A DNA stretch of 16,549 nt from assembly GCF_000003605.2 (NCBI RefSeq), contig NW_003150620.1:1-16549 (forward strand). Direction: 5' to 3'. Source of the DNA: Saccoglossus kowalevskii. Lineage: Eukaryota; Hemichordata; Enteropneusta; Harrimaniidae. Positions 8,836 through 16,549 of the stretch are shown piece by piece. Each line of letters starts with the position of its first letter. Position 1 is the stretch's first letter. The position numbers and the translations under genes were made by a program. The notes beneath the pieces were generated by a model. The model searched no databases. It was given only the letters and a program-made list of their open reading frames with translations, and was not told the DNA's origin.

Positions 8836-9475
8836 GTGGTAAATGGGCAATTCCAGCTCTGACTGGTGAGACTGCCATTGCTGCAGTGGCTCTTGGGTAA
8901 ATGAGGAAGTCCAGCTGTGACTGGTGAGACTGCAATTGCTGCAGTGGTTCTTGGGTAAATAGGCAAGTCCAGCTCTGACTGGTGAGACTGCCATTGCTGC
9001 AGTGGTTCTTTGCTAAATGAGTAAGTCCAGCTCTGACTGGTGAGACTGCCATTGCTGCAGTGGTTCTTAGGTAAATGGGCAAGTCCAGCTCTGACTGGCG
9101 AGACTGCTATTGCTGCAATGGTTCTTGGGTAAATGGGCAAGTCAAGTTCTGACTGGTGAGACTGCCATTGCTGCAGTGGTTCTTGGGTAAATAGGCAAGT
9201 CCAGCTCTGACTGGTGAGACTGCCATTGCTGCAGTGGTTCTTTGCTAAATGAGTAAGTCTGGCTCTGACTGGTGAGAGTGTCATTGCTGCAGTGGTTATT
9301 GGGTAAATGAGGAAGTCCAGCTCTGACTGGTGAGACTGCCATTGCTGCAGTGGTTCTTGGGTAAATGGCAAGTCCAGCTCTGACTGGTGAGAGTGTCATT
9401 GCTGCAGTGGTTATTGGGTAAATGAGGAAGTCCAGCTCTGACTGGTGAGACTGCCATTGCTGCAGTGGTTCTTGG
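8836..9475. repeat. Tandem duplication in unit 5, right copy (about 640 bp)
   Basis: This is the partner of the preceding segment. The junction monomer (from about 8819) reads GGTTCTTGTGGTAAATGGGC. It is a hybrid of a TTCTTGGGTAAA type and a TTTGGTAAATGGGCAATTCC type, as expected at an unequal crossover point. Near its right end it holds two modules with TTATTGGGTAAATGAGG (around 9296 and 9412). From 8935 rightward this copy also forms the left part of the 3242-offset duplication. Confidence 0.78.
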
Positions 9476-9928
9476 GTAAACGGGCAAGTCAAGCTCTGAC
9501 TGGTGAGACTGCATTGCTGCAGTGGTTCTTGGGTAAATCGGTAAGTCCAGCTTTGACAGGTGAGACTGTCATTGCTGCAGTGGTTTTGGGGTAACTGAGT
9601 AAGTCTGACTAACTGGTGAGACTGCCATTGCTGCAGTTATTTTGGATAAATGTACAAGTATGGCTCTGATTGATGTGACTGCCAATGCTGCAGTGGTTTG
9701 GGGGTAAATGGGCAAGTCTGGCTCTAACTGGTGAGACTGCAATGAGTAAGTCAGGCTCTGACTGGTGAGACTGCCATTGTGGCAATGTATCTTGGGTAAA
9801 TGAGTAAGTCTGGCTCTAACTGGTGATACTGCCATTGCTGCAGTGATTTTTGCGTAAATCAGTAAGTCTGGCTCTAACTGGTGAGACTGCCATTGCTGCA
9901 ATGTTTCTTGGGTAATCGAGTAAGTCTG

Positions 9929-10711
9929 GCTCTGACTGGTGAGACTGCCATTGCTGCAGTGGTTTCGGGATAAATGAGTAAGTTTGGCTCTGACTGGCTC
10001 TGACCACCATTGCTGCAGTGTTTCTTGGGTAAATGAGTTAGTCTGGCTCTAACTGGTGAGACTGCCATTGCTTCTTGGGTAATTGAGGAAGTCTGTCTCT
10101 GACTGGTGAGACTGCATTGCTGCAATGGTTCTTGGGTAAATGAGTAAGTCTGGCTCTAAACTGTGAGACTGCCATTGCTGCAGTGGTTCTTGGGTAAATG
10201 AGTAAGTCTGGCTCTGACTGGCGAGACTGCCATTGCTGCAATGGTTCTTGGGTAAATGGGCAAGTCTGGCTCTGACTGGAAAGACTGCCATTGCTGCAGT
10301 GGTTTTGGGTAAATGGCCAAGTCCAGCTCTGACTGGTGAGACTGCCATTGCTGCAGTGGTTCTTGGGTAAACGGGCAAGTCCAGCTCTGACTGGTGAGAC
10401 TGCCATTGCTGCAGTGGTTCTTGGGTAAACGGGCAAGTCCAGCTCTGACTGGTGAGACTGCCATTGCTGCAGTGGTTCCTTAGTAAATGAGCAAGTCTGG
10501 CTCTGACTGGCAAGACTTCCATTGCTGCAGTGGTTCTCGAGTAAACAGGCAAGTCTGGCTCTGACTAGCAAGACTGCCATTGCTGCAGTGGTTTTGGGTA
10601 AATGGCCAAGTCCAGCTCTGACTGGTGAGACTGCCATTGCTGCAGTGGTTCTTGGGTAAACGGGCAAGTCCAGCTCTGACTGGTGAGACTGCCATTGCTG
10701 CAGTGGTTCTT
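9929..10711. repeat. Nested duplication (offset 1367), left copy in unit 6
   Basis: A block of about 783 bp runs from the end of the TAATCGAG monomer through the TTTCGGGATAAATGAG, GAGTTAG, 50-bp, CTAAACTGTGAG, CAATGG, ATGGCC, ACGGG, CTTAGTAAATGAGC and CTCGAG monomers. It reappears at 11296-12078. The left edge is where TCTGG (9926-9930) differs from TCCAG; the right edge is where TTCTTGGG differs from TTCTTTGC (10712 against 12079). Confidence 0.85.
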
Positions 10712-10865
10712 GGGTAAATGGGCAAGTCCAGCTCTGACTGTTGAGACTGCCATTGCTGCAATGGTTCTTGGGTAAATGGGCAAGTCCAGCTCTGACTGGT
10801 GAGACTGCCATTGCTGCAGTGGTTCTTGGGTAAATGGGCAAGTCCAGCTCTGACTGGTGAGACTG

Positions 10866-11025
10866 CCATTGCTGCAGTGGTTCTTGGGTAAACGGGCAAG
10901 TTATTTTGGATAAATGTACAAGTATGGCTCTGATTGATGTGACTGCCATTGCTGCAGTGGTTCTTGGGTAAACGGGCAAGTTATTTTGGATAAATGTACA
11001 AGTATGGCTCTGATTGATGTGACTG
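10866..11025. repeat. Tandem pair of 80-bp chimeric monomers, unit 6
   Basis: Two identical 80-bp copies lie head to tail (10866-10945 and 10946-11025). Here the 80-bp chimera itself acts as the repeat unit. The older units carry only one copy. Confidence 0.92.
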
Positions 11026-11295
11026 CCATTGCTGCAGTGGTTTGGGGGTAAATCGGAAAGTCCAGCTCTGACAGGTGAGACTGTCATTGCTGCAGTGGTT
11101 TTGGGGTAACTGCGTAAGTCTGACTCTAACTGGTGAGACTGCCATTGCTGCAGTTATTTTGGATAAATGTACAAGTCCAGCTCTAACTGGTGAGACTGCC
11201 ATTGCTGCAGTGGTTCTTTGGTAAATGAGTAAGTCCAGCTCTGACAGGTGAGACTGCAATTGCTGCAGTGGTTCTTTGGTAAATGAGTAAGTCCA

Positions 11296-12078
11296 GCTCT
11301 GACTGGTGAGACTGCCATTGCTGCAGTGGTTTCAGGATAAATGAGTAAGTTTGGCTCTGACTGGCTCTGACCGCCATTGCTGCAGTGTTTCTTGGGTAAA
11401 TGAGTTAGTCTGGCTCTAACTGGTGAGACTGCCATTGCTTCTTGGGTAATTGAGGAAGTCTGTCTCTGACTGGTGAGACTGCATTGCTGCAATGGTTCTT
11501 GGGTAAATGAGTAAGTCTAGCTCTAAACTGTGAGACTGCCATTGCTGCAGTGGTTCTTGGGTAAATGAGTAAGTCTGGCTCTGACTGGCGAGACTGCCAT
11601 TGCTGCAATGGTTCTTGGGTAAATGGGCAAGTCTGGCTCTGACTGGAAAGACTGCCATTGCTGCAGTGGTTTTGGGTAAATGGCCAAGTCCAGCTCTGAC
11701 TGGTGAGACTGCCATTGCTGCAGTGGTTCTTGGGTAAACGGGCAAGTCCAGCTCTGACTGGTGAGACTGCCATTGCTGCAGTGGTTCTTGGGTAAACGGG
11801 CAAGTCCAGCTCTGACTGGTGAGACTGCCATTGCTGCAGTGGTTCCTTAGTAAATGAGCAAGTCTGGCTCTGACTGGCAAGACTTCCATTGCTGCAGTGG
11901 TTCTCGAGTAAACAGGCAAGTCTGGCTCTGACTAGCAAGACTGCCATTGCTGCAGTGGTTTTGGGTAAATGGCCAAGTCCAGCTCTGACTGGTGAGACTG
12001 CCATTGCTGCAGTGGTTCTTGGGTAAACGGGCAAGTCCAGCTCTGACTGGTGAGACTGCCATTGCTGCAGTGGTTCTT
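11296..12078. repeat. Nested duplication (offset 1367), right copy in unit 6
   Basis: This second copy of the 9929-10711 block lacks the three monomers (marker, GATTCTTGCG, TAATCGAG) that precede the block elsewhere. The array enters it from a TTTGGTAAATGAGTAAG monomer. A private change is TTCAGGAT (11332-11339) where the other copies have TTCGGGAT. Confidence 0.85.
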
Positions 12079-13170
12079 TGCTAAATGAGTAAGTCCAGCT
12101 CTGACTGGTGAGACTGCCATTGCTGCAGTGGTTCTTAGGTAAATGGGCAAGTCCAGCTCTGACTGGCGAGACTGCTATTGCTGCAGTGGTTCTTGGGTAA
12201 ATAGGCAAGTCCAGCTCTGACTGGTGAGACTGCCATTGCTGCAGTGGTTCTTTGCTAAATGAGTAAGTCCAGCTCTGACTGGTGAGACTGCCATTGCTGC
12301 AGTGGTTCTTAGGTAAATGGGCAAGTCCAGCTCTGACTGGCGAGACTGCTATTGCTGCAATGGTTCTTGGGTAAATGGGCAAGTCAAGTTCTGACTGGTG
12401 AGACTGCCATTGCTGCAGTGGTTCTTGGGTAAATAGGCAAGTCCAGCTCTGACTGGTGAGACTGCCATTGCTGCAGTGGTTCTTTGCTAAATGAGTAAGT
12501 CTGGCTCTGACTGGTGAGAGTGTCATTGCTGCAGTGGTTATTGGGTAAATGAGGAAGTCCAGCTCTGACTGGTGAGACTGCCATTGCTGCAGTGGTTCTT
12601 GGGTAAATGGCAAGTCCAGCTCTGACTGGTGAGAGTGTCATTGCTGCAGTGGTTATTGGGTAAATGAGGAAGTCCAGCTCTGACTGGTGAGACTGCCATT
12701 GCTGCAGTGGTTCTTGGGTAAACGGGCAAGTCAAGCTCTGACTGGTGAGACTGCATTGCTGCAGTGGTTCTTGGGTAAATCGGTAAGTCCAGCTTTGACA
12801 GGTGAGACTGTCATTGCTGCAGTGGTTTTGGGGTAACTGAGTAAGTCTGACTAACTGGTGAGACTGCCATTGCTGCAGTTATTTTGGATAAATGTACAAG
12901 TATGGCTCTGATTGATGTGACTGCCAATGCTGCAGTGGTTTGGGGGTAAATGGGCAAGTCTGGCTCTAACTGGTGAGACTGCAATGAGTAAGTCAGGCTC
13001 TGACTGGTGAGACTGCCATTGTGGCAATGTATCTTGGGTAAATGAGTAAGTCTGGCTCTAACTGGTGATACTGCCATTGCTGCAGTGATTCTTGCGTAAA
13101 TCAGTAAGTCTGGCTCTAACTGGTGAGACTGCCATTGCTGCAATGTTTATTGGGTAATCGAGTAAGTCTG

Positions 13171-14204
13171 GCTCTGACTGGTGAGACTGCCATTGCTGCA
13201 GTGGTTTCGGGATAAATGAGTAAGTTTGGCTCTGACTGGCTCTGACCGCCATTGCTGCAGTGTTTCTTGGGTAAATGAGTTAGTCTGGCTCTAACTGGTG
13301 AGACTGCCATTGCTTCTTGGGTAATTGAGGAAGTCTGTCTCTGACTGGTGAGACTGCATTGCTGCAATGGTTCTTGGGTAAATGAGTAAGTCTAGCTCTA
13401 AACTGTGAGACTGCCATTGCTGCAGTGGTTCTTGGGTAAATGAGTAAGTCTGGCTCTGACTGGCGAGACTGCCATTGCTGCAATGGTTATTGGGTAAATG
13501 GGCAAGTCTGGCTCTGACTGGAAAGACTGCCATTGCTGCAGTGGTTTTGGGTAAATGGCCAAGTCCAGCTCTGACTGGTGAGACTGCCATTGCTGCAGTG
13601 GTTCTTGGGTAAACGGGCAAGTCCAGCTCTGACTGGTGAGACTGCCATTGCTGCAGTGGTTCTTGGGTAAACGGGCAAGTCCAGCTCTGACTGGTGAGAC
13701 TGCCATTGCTGCAGTGGTTCCTTAGTAAATGAGCAAGTCTGGCTCTGACTGGCAAGACTTCCATTGCTGCAGTGGTTCTCGAGTAAACAGGCAAGTCTGG
13801 CTCTGACTAGCAAGACTGCCATTGCTGCAGTGGTTTTGGGTAAATGGCCAAGTCCAGCTCTGACTGGTGAGACTGCCATTGCTGCAGTGGTTCTTGGGTA
13901 AACGGGCAAGTCCAGCTCTGACTGGTGAGACTGCCATTGCTGCAGTGGTTCTTGGGTAAATGGGCAAGTCCAGCTCTGACTGTTGAGACTGCCATTGCTG
14001 CAGTGGTTCTTGGGTAAATGGGCAAGTCCAGCTCTGACTGGTGAGACTGCCATTGCTGCAGTGGTTCTTGGGTAAATGGGCAAGTCCAGCTCTGACTGGT
14101 GAGACTGCCATTGCTGCAGTGGTTCTTGGGTAAACGGGCAAGTTATTTTGGATAAATGTACAAGTATGGCTCTGATTGATGTGACTGCCATTGCTGCAGT
14201 GGTT
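13171..14204. repeat. Nested duplication (offset 1367), left copy in unit 7
   Basis: Same arrangement as in unit 6, but here the match with the downstream copy (14538-15571) is longer, about 1034 bp. It continues through the TGTTGAGACTG monomer and the ATGGG copies into the first 80-bp chimera. It ends where the second 80-bp chimera of this copy meets a TTTGGGGG monomer in the other. Confidence 0.82.
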
Positions 14205-14267
14205 CTTGGGTAAACGGGCAAGTTATTTTGGATAAATGTACAAGTATGGCTCTGATTGATGTGACTG
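14108..14267. repeat. Tandem pair of 80-bp chimeric monomers, unit 7
   Basis: This is the counterpart of 10866-11025 at offset 3242 (14108-14187 and 14188-14267), so the doubling predates the large duplication. Confidence 0.92.
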
Positions 14268-14537
14268 CCATTGCTGCAGTGGTTTGGGGGTAAATCGGAA
14301 AGTCCAGCTCTGACAGGTGAGACTGTCATTGCTGCAGTGGTTTTGGGGTAACTGCGTAAGTCTGACTCTAACTGGTGAGACTGCCATTGCTGCAGTTATT
14401 TTGGATAAATGTACAAGTCCAGCTCTAACTGGTGAGACTGCCATTGCTGCAGTGGTTCTTTGGTAAATGAGTAAGTCCAGCTCTGACAGGTGAGACTGCC
14501 ATTGCTGCAGTGGTTCTTTGGTAAATGAGTAAGTCCA

Positions 14538-15571
14538 GCTCTGACTGGTGAGACTGCCATTGCTGCAGTGGTTTCGGGATAAATGAGTAAGTTTGGCTCT
14601 GACTGGCTCTGACCGCCATTGCTGCAGTGTTTCTTGGGTAAATGAGTTAGTCTGGCTCTAACTGGTGAGACTGCCATTGCTTCTTGGGTAATTGAGGAAG
14701 TCTGTCTCTGACTGGTGAGACTGCATTGCTGCAATGGTTCTTGGGTAAATGAGTAAGTCTAGCTCTAAACTGTGAGACTGCCATTGCTGCAGTGGTTCTT
14801 GGGTAAATGAGTAAGTCTGGCTCTGACTGGCGAGACTGCCATTGCTGCAATGGTTCTTGGGTAAATGGGCAAGTCTGGCTCTGACTGGAAAGACTGCCAT
14901 TGCTGCAGTGGTTTTGGGTAAATGGCCAAGTCCAGCTCTGACTGGTGAGACTGCCATTGCTGCAGTGGTTCTTGGGTAAACGGGCAAGTCCAGCTCTGAC
15001 TGGTGAGACTGCCATTGCTGCAGTGGTTCTTGGGTAAACGGGCAAGTCCAGCTCTGACTGGTGAGACTGCCATTGCTGCAGTGGTTCCTTAGTAAATGAG
15101 CAAGTCTGGCTCTGACTGGCAAGACTTCCATTGCTGCAGTGGTTCTCGAGTAAACAGGCAAGTCTGGCTCTGACTGGCAAGACTGCCATTGCTGCAGTGG
15201 TTTTGGGTAAATGGCCAAGTCCAGCTCTGACTGGTGAGACTGCCATTGCTGCAGTGGTTCTTGGATAAACGGGCAAGTCCAGCTCTGACTGGTGAGACTG
15301 CCATTGCTGCAGTGGTTCTTGGGTAAATGGGCAAGTCCAGCTCTGACTGTTGAGACTGCCATTGCTGCAGTGGTTCTTGGGTAAATGGGCAAGTCCAGCT
15401 CTGACTGGTGAGACTGCCATTGCTGCAGTGGTTCTTGGGTAAATGGGCAAGTCCAGCTCTGACTGGTGAGACTGCCATTGCTGCAGTGGTTCTTGGGTAA
15501 ACGGGCAAGTTATTTTGGATAAATGTACAAGTATGGCTCTGATTGATGTGACTGCCATTGCTGCAGTGGTT
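14538..15571. repeat. Nested duplication (offset 1367), right copy in unit 7
   Basis: Partner of 13171-14204. After its single 80-bp chimera (15475-15554) the downstream sequence continues to match unit 7 at offset 1287, which is 1367 minus one 80-bp repeat, until about 15860. This confirms that the two copies differ by exactly one 80-bp unit. Confidence 0.82.
15475..15554. repeat. 80-bp chimeric monomer, second in unit 7, single copy
   Basis: Same fusion as the others but not doubled, although it lies within the right copy of the nested 1367-offset duplication whose left copy is doubled. Confidence 0.9.
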
Positions 15572-16549
15572 TGGGGGTAAATCGGAAAGTCCAGCTCTGA
15601 CAGGTGAGACTGTCATTGCTGCAGTGGTTTTGGGGTAACTGCGTAAGTCTGACTCTAACTGGTGAGACTGCCATTGCTGCAGTTATTTTGGATAAATGTA
15701 CAAGTCCAGCTCTAACTGGTGAGACTGCCATTGCTGCAGTGGTTCTTTGGTAAATGAGTAAGTCCAGCTCTGACAGGTGAGACTGCCATTGCTGCAGTGG
15801 TTCTTTGGTAAATGAGTAAGTCCAGCTCTGACTGGTGAGACTGCCATTGCTGCAGTGGTTCTTTGGTAAATGGGCAATTCCAGCTCTGACTGGTGAGACT
15901 GCCATTGCTGCAGTGATTCTTGGGTAAATGAGGAAGTCCAGCTGTGACTGGTGAGACTGCAATTGCTGCAGTGGTTCTTGGGTAAATAGGCAAGTCCAGC
16001 TCTGACTGGTGAGACTGCCATTGCTGCAGTGGTTCTTTGCTAAATGAGTAAGTCCAGCTCTGACTGGTGAGACTGCCATTGCTGCAGTGGTTCTTAGGTA
16101 AATGGGCAAGTCCAGCTCTGAATGGCGAGACTGCTATGGCTGCAATGGTTCTTGGGTAAATGGGCAAGTCCAGCTCTGACAGGTGAGACTGCCATTGCTG
16201 CAGTGGTTCTTTGGTAAATGAGTAAGTCCAGCTCTGACTGGTGAGACTGCCATTGCTGCAGTGGTTCTTTGGTAAATGGGCAATTCCAGCTCTGACTGGT
16301 GAGACTGCCATTGCTGCAGTGGTTCTTGGGTAAATGAGGAAGTCCAGCTGTGACTGGTGAGACTGCAATTGCTGCAGTGGTTCTTGGGTAAATAGGCAAG
16401 TCCAGCTCTGACTGGTGAGACTGCCATTGCTGCAGTGGTTCTTTGCTAAATGAGTAAGTCCAGCTCTGACTGGTGAGACTGCCATTGCTGCAGTGGTTCT
16501 TGGGTAAATAGGCAAGTCCAGCTCTGACTGGTGAGACTGCCATTGCTGC

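Larger units (their letters stand above)
6838..9773. repeat. Higher-order unit 5 (2936 bp)
   Basis: The first half follows units 1 and 3, but the monomer pair around CAATGG/ACGGG is fused: ATGAGTAAG with GGAAAGAC ends at 7290. The CTCGAG position is mutated to CTCGAT (7542-7547). The 80-bp chimera is at 7872-7951. A TTATTTTGG start is fused to a TCCAGCTCTGAC end at 8068-8124. From 8200 the unit holds a 634-640 bp tandem duplication (separate entries). The closing set (9510-9773) carries a 2-bp deletion, GTCTGACTAACTGG instead of GTCTGACTCTAACTGG, that is shared with the end of unit 6. Confidence 0.85.
8935..12078. repeat. Large segmental duplication, left copy (3144 bp)
   Basis: The sequence matches 12177-15320 at a constant offset of 3242. 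Unlike the general monomer similarity, subtype order and rare variants agree throughout. By eye I find only around ten single-base differences and no indels. Examples: GATTTTTGCG (left) against GATTCTTGCG; CAATGTTTCTTGG against CAATGTTTATTGG; GACCACC against GACCGCC; CAATTGC near 11263 against CCATTGC; TTCAGGAT against TTCGGGAT near 11333. At the left edge the first mismatch outside is 8934 against 12176; at the right edge it is 12079 against 15321. The 98 bases between the copies are ordinary monomers. Confidence 0.9.
9774..13015. repeat. Higher-order unit 6 (3242 bp)
   Basis: Runs in the common order to the 80-bp chimera, which is doubled here (10866-11025), and then through TTTGGGGG/ATCGGAAAG, AACTGCG and TTTGGTAAATGAG. 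At about 11320 it jumps back to the TTTCGGGATAAATGAG subtype and repeats the unit's middle (11296-12078). It then jumps forward into TTTGCTAAATGAG and CTTAGG monomers and the TTATTGGGTAAATGAGG modules. It therefore contains two copies of the 50-bp monomer (10065 and 11432) and two CTCGAG sites (10536-10541 and 11903-11908). Its length equals the offset of the large duplication, so unit 7 begins as a near copy of it. Confidence 0.88.
12177..15320. repeat. Large segmental duplication, right copy (3144 bp)
   Basis: This is the partner of 8935-12078. It carries the same doubled 80-bp chimera, the same jump-back junction and the same 2-bp deletion (GTCTGACTAACTGG, 12846-12859). The two copies overlap the unit 6/unit 7 boundary, so the duplicated segment is not one clean unit. 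It starts in the tail of unit 5 in the left copy and in the tail of unit 6 in the right copy. This is the expected product of unequal sister-chromatid exchange between misaligned units. Confidence 0.9.
1..16549. repeat. 58-bp satellite/minisatellite array with higher-order structure
   Basis: The entire window is head-to-tail copies of one monomer, nearly all 57-59 bp, all in the same orientation. Landmarks within a monomer are CCATTGCTGCAG at 1-12, GGTAAA at about 22-27, GGCAAG at 30-35, CTCTGACTGG at 41-50 and TGAGACTG at 51-58. Most copies differ from the consensus at only a few bases. The variable places are the stretch after GGTAAA (ATGGG, ACGGG, ATGAG, ATCGG, ATAGG), the TCCAG/TCTGG pair, and the GGTGAGAC/GGCGAGAC/GGCAAGAC/GGAAAGAC region. 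Length variants of 34, 50, 55, 63 and 80 bp occur at fixed places in the subtype order. No spacer or unique DNA interrupts the array and both window ends lie inside it. The structure is that of eukaryotic satellite DNA maintained by unequal crossing-over and conversion. I do not recognise a named family. Confidence 0.98.
13016..16549. repeat. Higher-order unit 7 (at least 3534 bp, cut by window end)
   Basis: The portion up to 15320 is an almost base-for-base copy of the unit 6 region at offset 3242. It includes the doubled 80-bp chimera (14108-14267), the jump-back junction (about 14562) and CTCGAG sites at 13778-13783 and 15145-15150. After 15320 it differs from unit 6. Instead of leaving the block early, the nested duplication continues through the ATGGG monomers into a third, single 80-bp chimera (15475-15554). 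It then goes on into the TTTGGTAAATGAG, GGGCAATTCC, ATGAGGAAG, ATAGG and CTTAGG series seen in unit 3. No closing set is reached before the window ends. Confidence 0.87.

Noticed and set aside
587-16515. A large antisense gene encoding a Ser/Thr/Gln/Pro-rich repeat protein
   Set aside because: Many overlapping frames are open equally well, repeat length is not a multiple of three, indels of 1, 2, 8, 22 and 24 bases are common, and no domain is recognisable. Openness is expected at a non-negligible rate for a random 58-mer.
1-16549. CRISPR array
   Set aside because: Repeats abut with no unique spacers; every base belongs to a related monomer, and the 58-bp period is explained by the monomer alone.
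1-16549. Bacterial or phage origin
   Set aside because: No gene, ribosome-binding site or operon structure is visible in 16.5 kb, and nested higher-order tandem repeats of this length are typical of eukaryotic heterochromatin.
1-16549. Telomeric or interstitial telomere repeat, based on recurrent GGGTAAA
   Set aside because: GGGTAAA occurs once per 58 bp inside a complex monomer and never as a short tandem run.

Overview
The whole 16,549-base window is one uninterrupted tandem array. The unit is a monomer of about 58 bp (common lengths 57, 58 and 59), present roughly 285-290 times from the first base to the last. I see no unique flanking DNA, no transposon, no RNA gene and no convincing protein gene. 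A satellite or large minisatellite of this kind, with nested higher-order repeats, points to a eukaryote, most likely a pericentromeric, subtelomeric or other heterochromatic block. I do not recognise the family, and the species cannot be read from the sequence.

The monomer runs in this order on the + strand: CCATTGCTGCAG (1-12), TGGTTCTTGGGTAAA (13-27), TGGGCAAG (28-35), TCCAGCTCTGACTGG (36-50), TGAGACTG (51-58). It is about 53% G+C, G-rich over C and T-rich over A on this strand. Almost every copy carries a PstI site (CTGCAG). Monomer subtypes recur in a fixed order, so the array has higher-order structure. Using one rare subtype (starting CCATTGTGGCAATG) as a marker, seven units begin at 323, 1900, 3408, 5656, 6838, 9774 and 13016. 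Their lengths are 1577, 1508, 2248, 1182, 2936, 3242 and at least 3534 bp. The units share order but differ by whole-monomer deletions, insertions and internal re-duplications.

The left part (1-8200) holds shorter, more diverged units; unit 2 (1900-3407) is the most divergent and keeps what looks like an ancestral form of one shortened monomer. At 8200-9475 a 634-640 bp segment is tandemly duplicated. The right part is the youngest: 8935-12078 is repeated almost perfectly at 12177-15320 (offset exactly 3242). Each of these copies contains a nested duplication at offset 1367. One 80-bp chimeric monomer is itself doubled at 10866-11025 and 14108-14267.

The - strand is open for long stretches (up to 438 codons) in all three frames. 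This follows from the monomer having no antisense stop codon in any frame, together with a 58-bp period that is not a multiple of three. A rough estimate puts a stop-free 58-mer on a given strand at about 6-12% by chance, so the long frames are not evidence of a gene. The + strand is closed in every frame. The most informative content of the window is the history of unequal exchange and conversion written into the subtype order.
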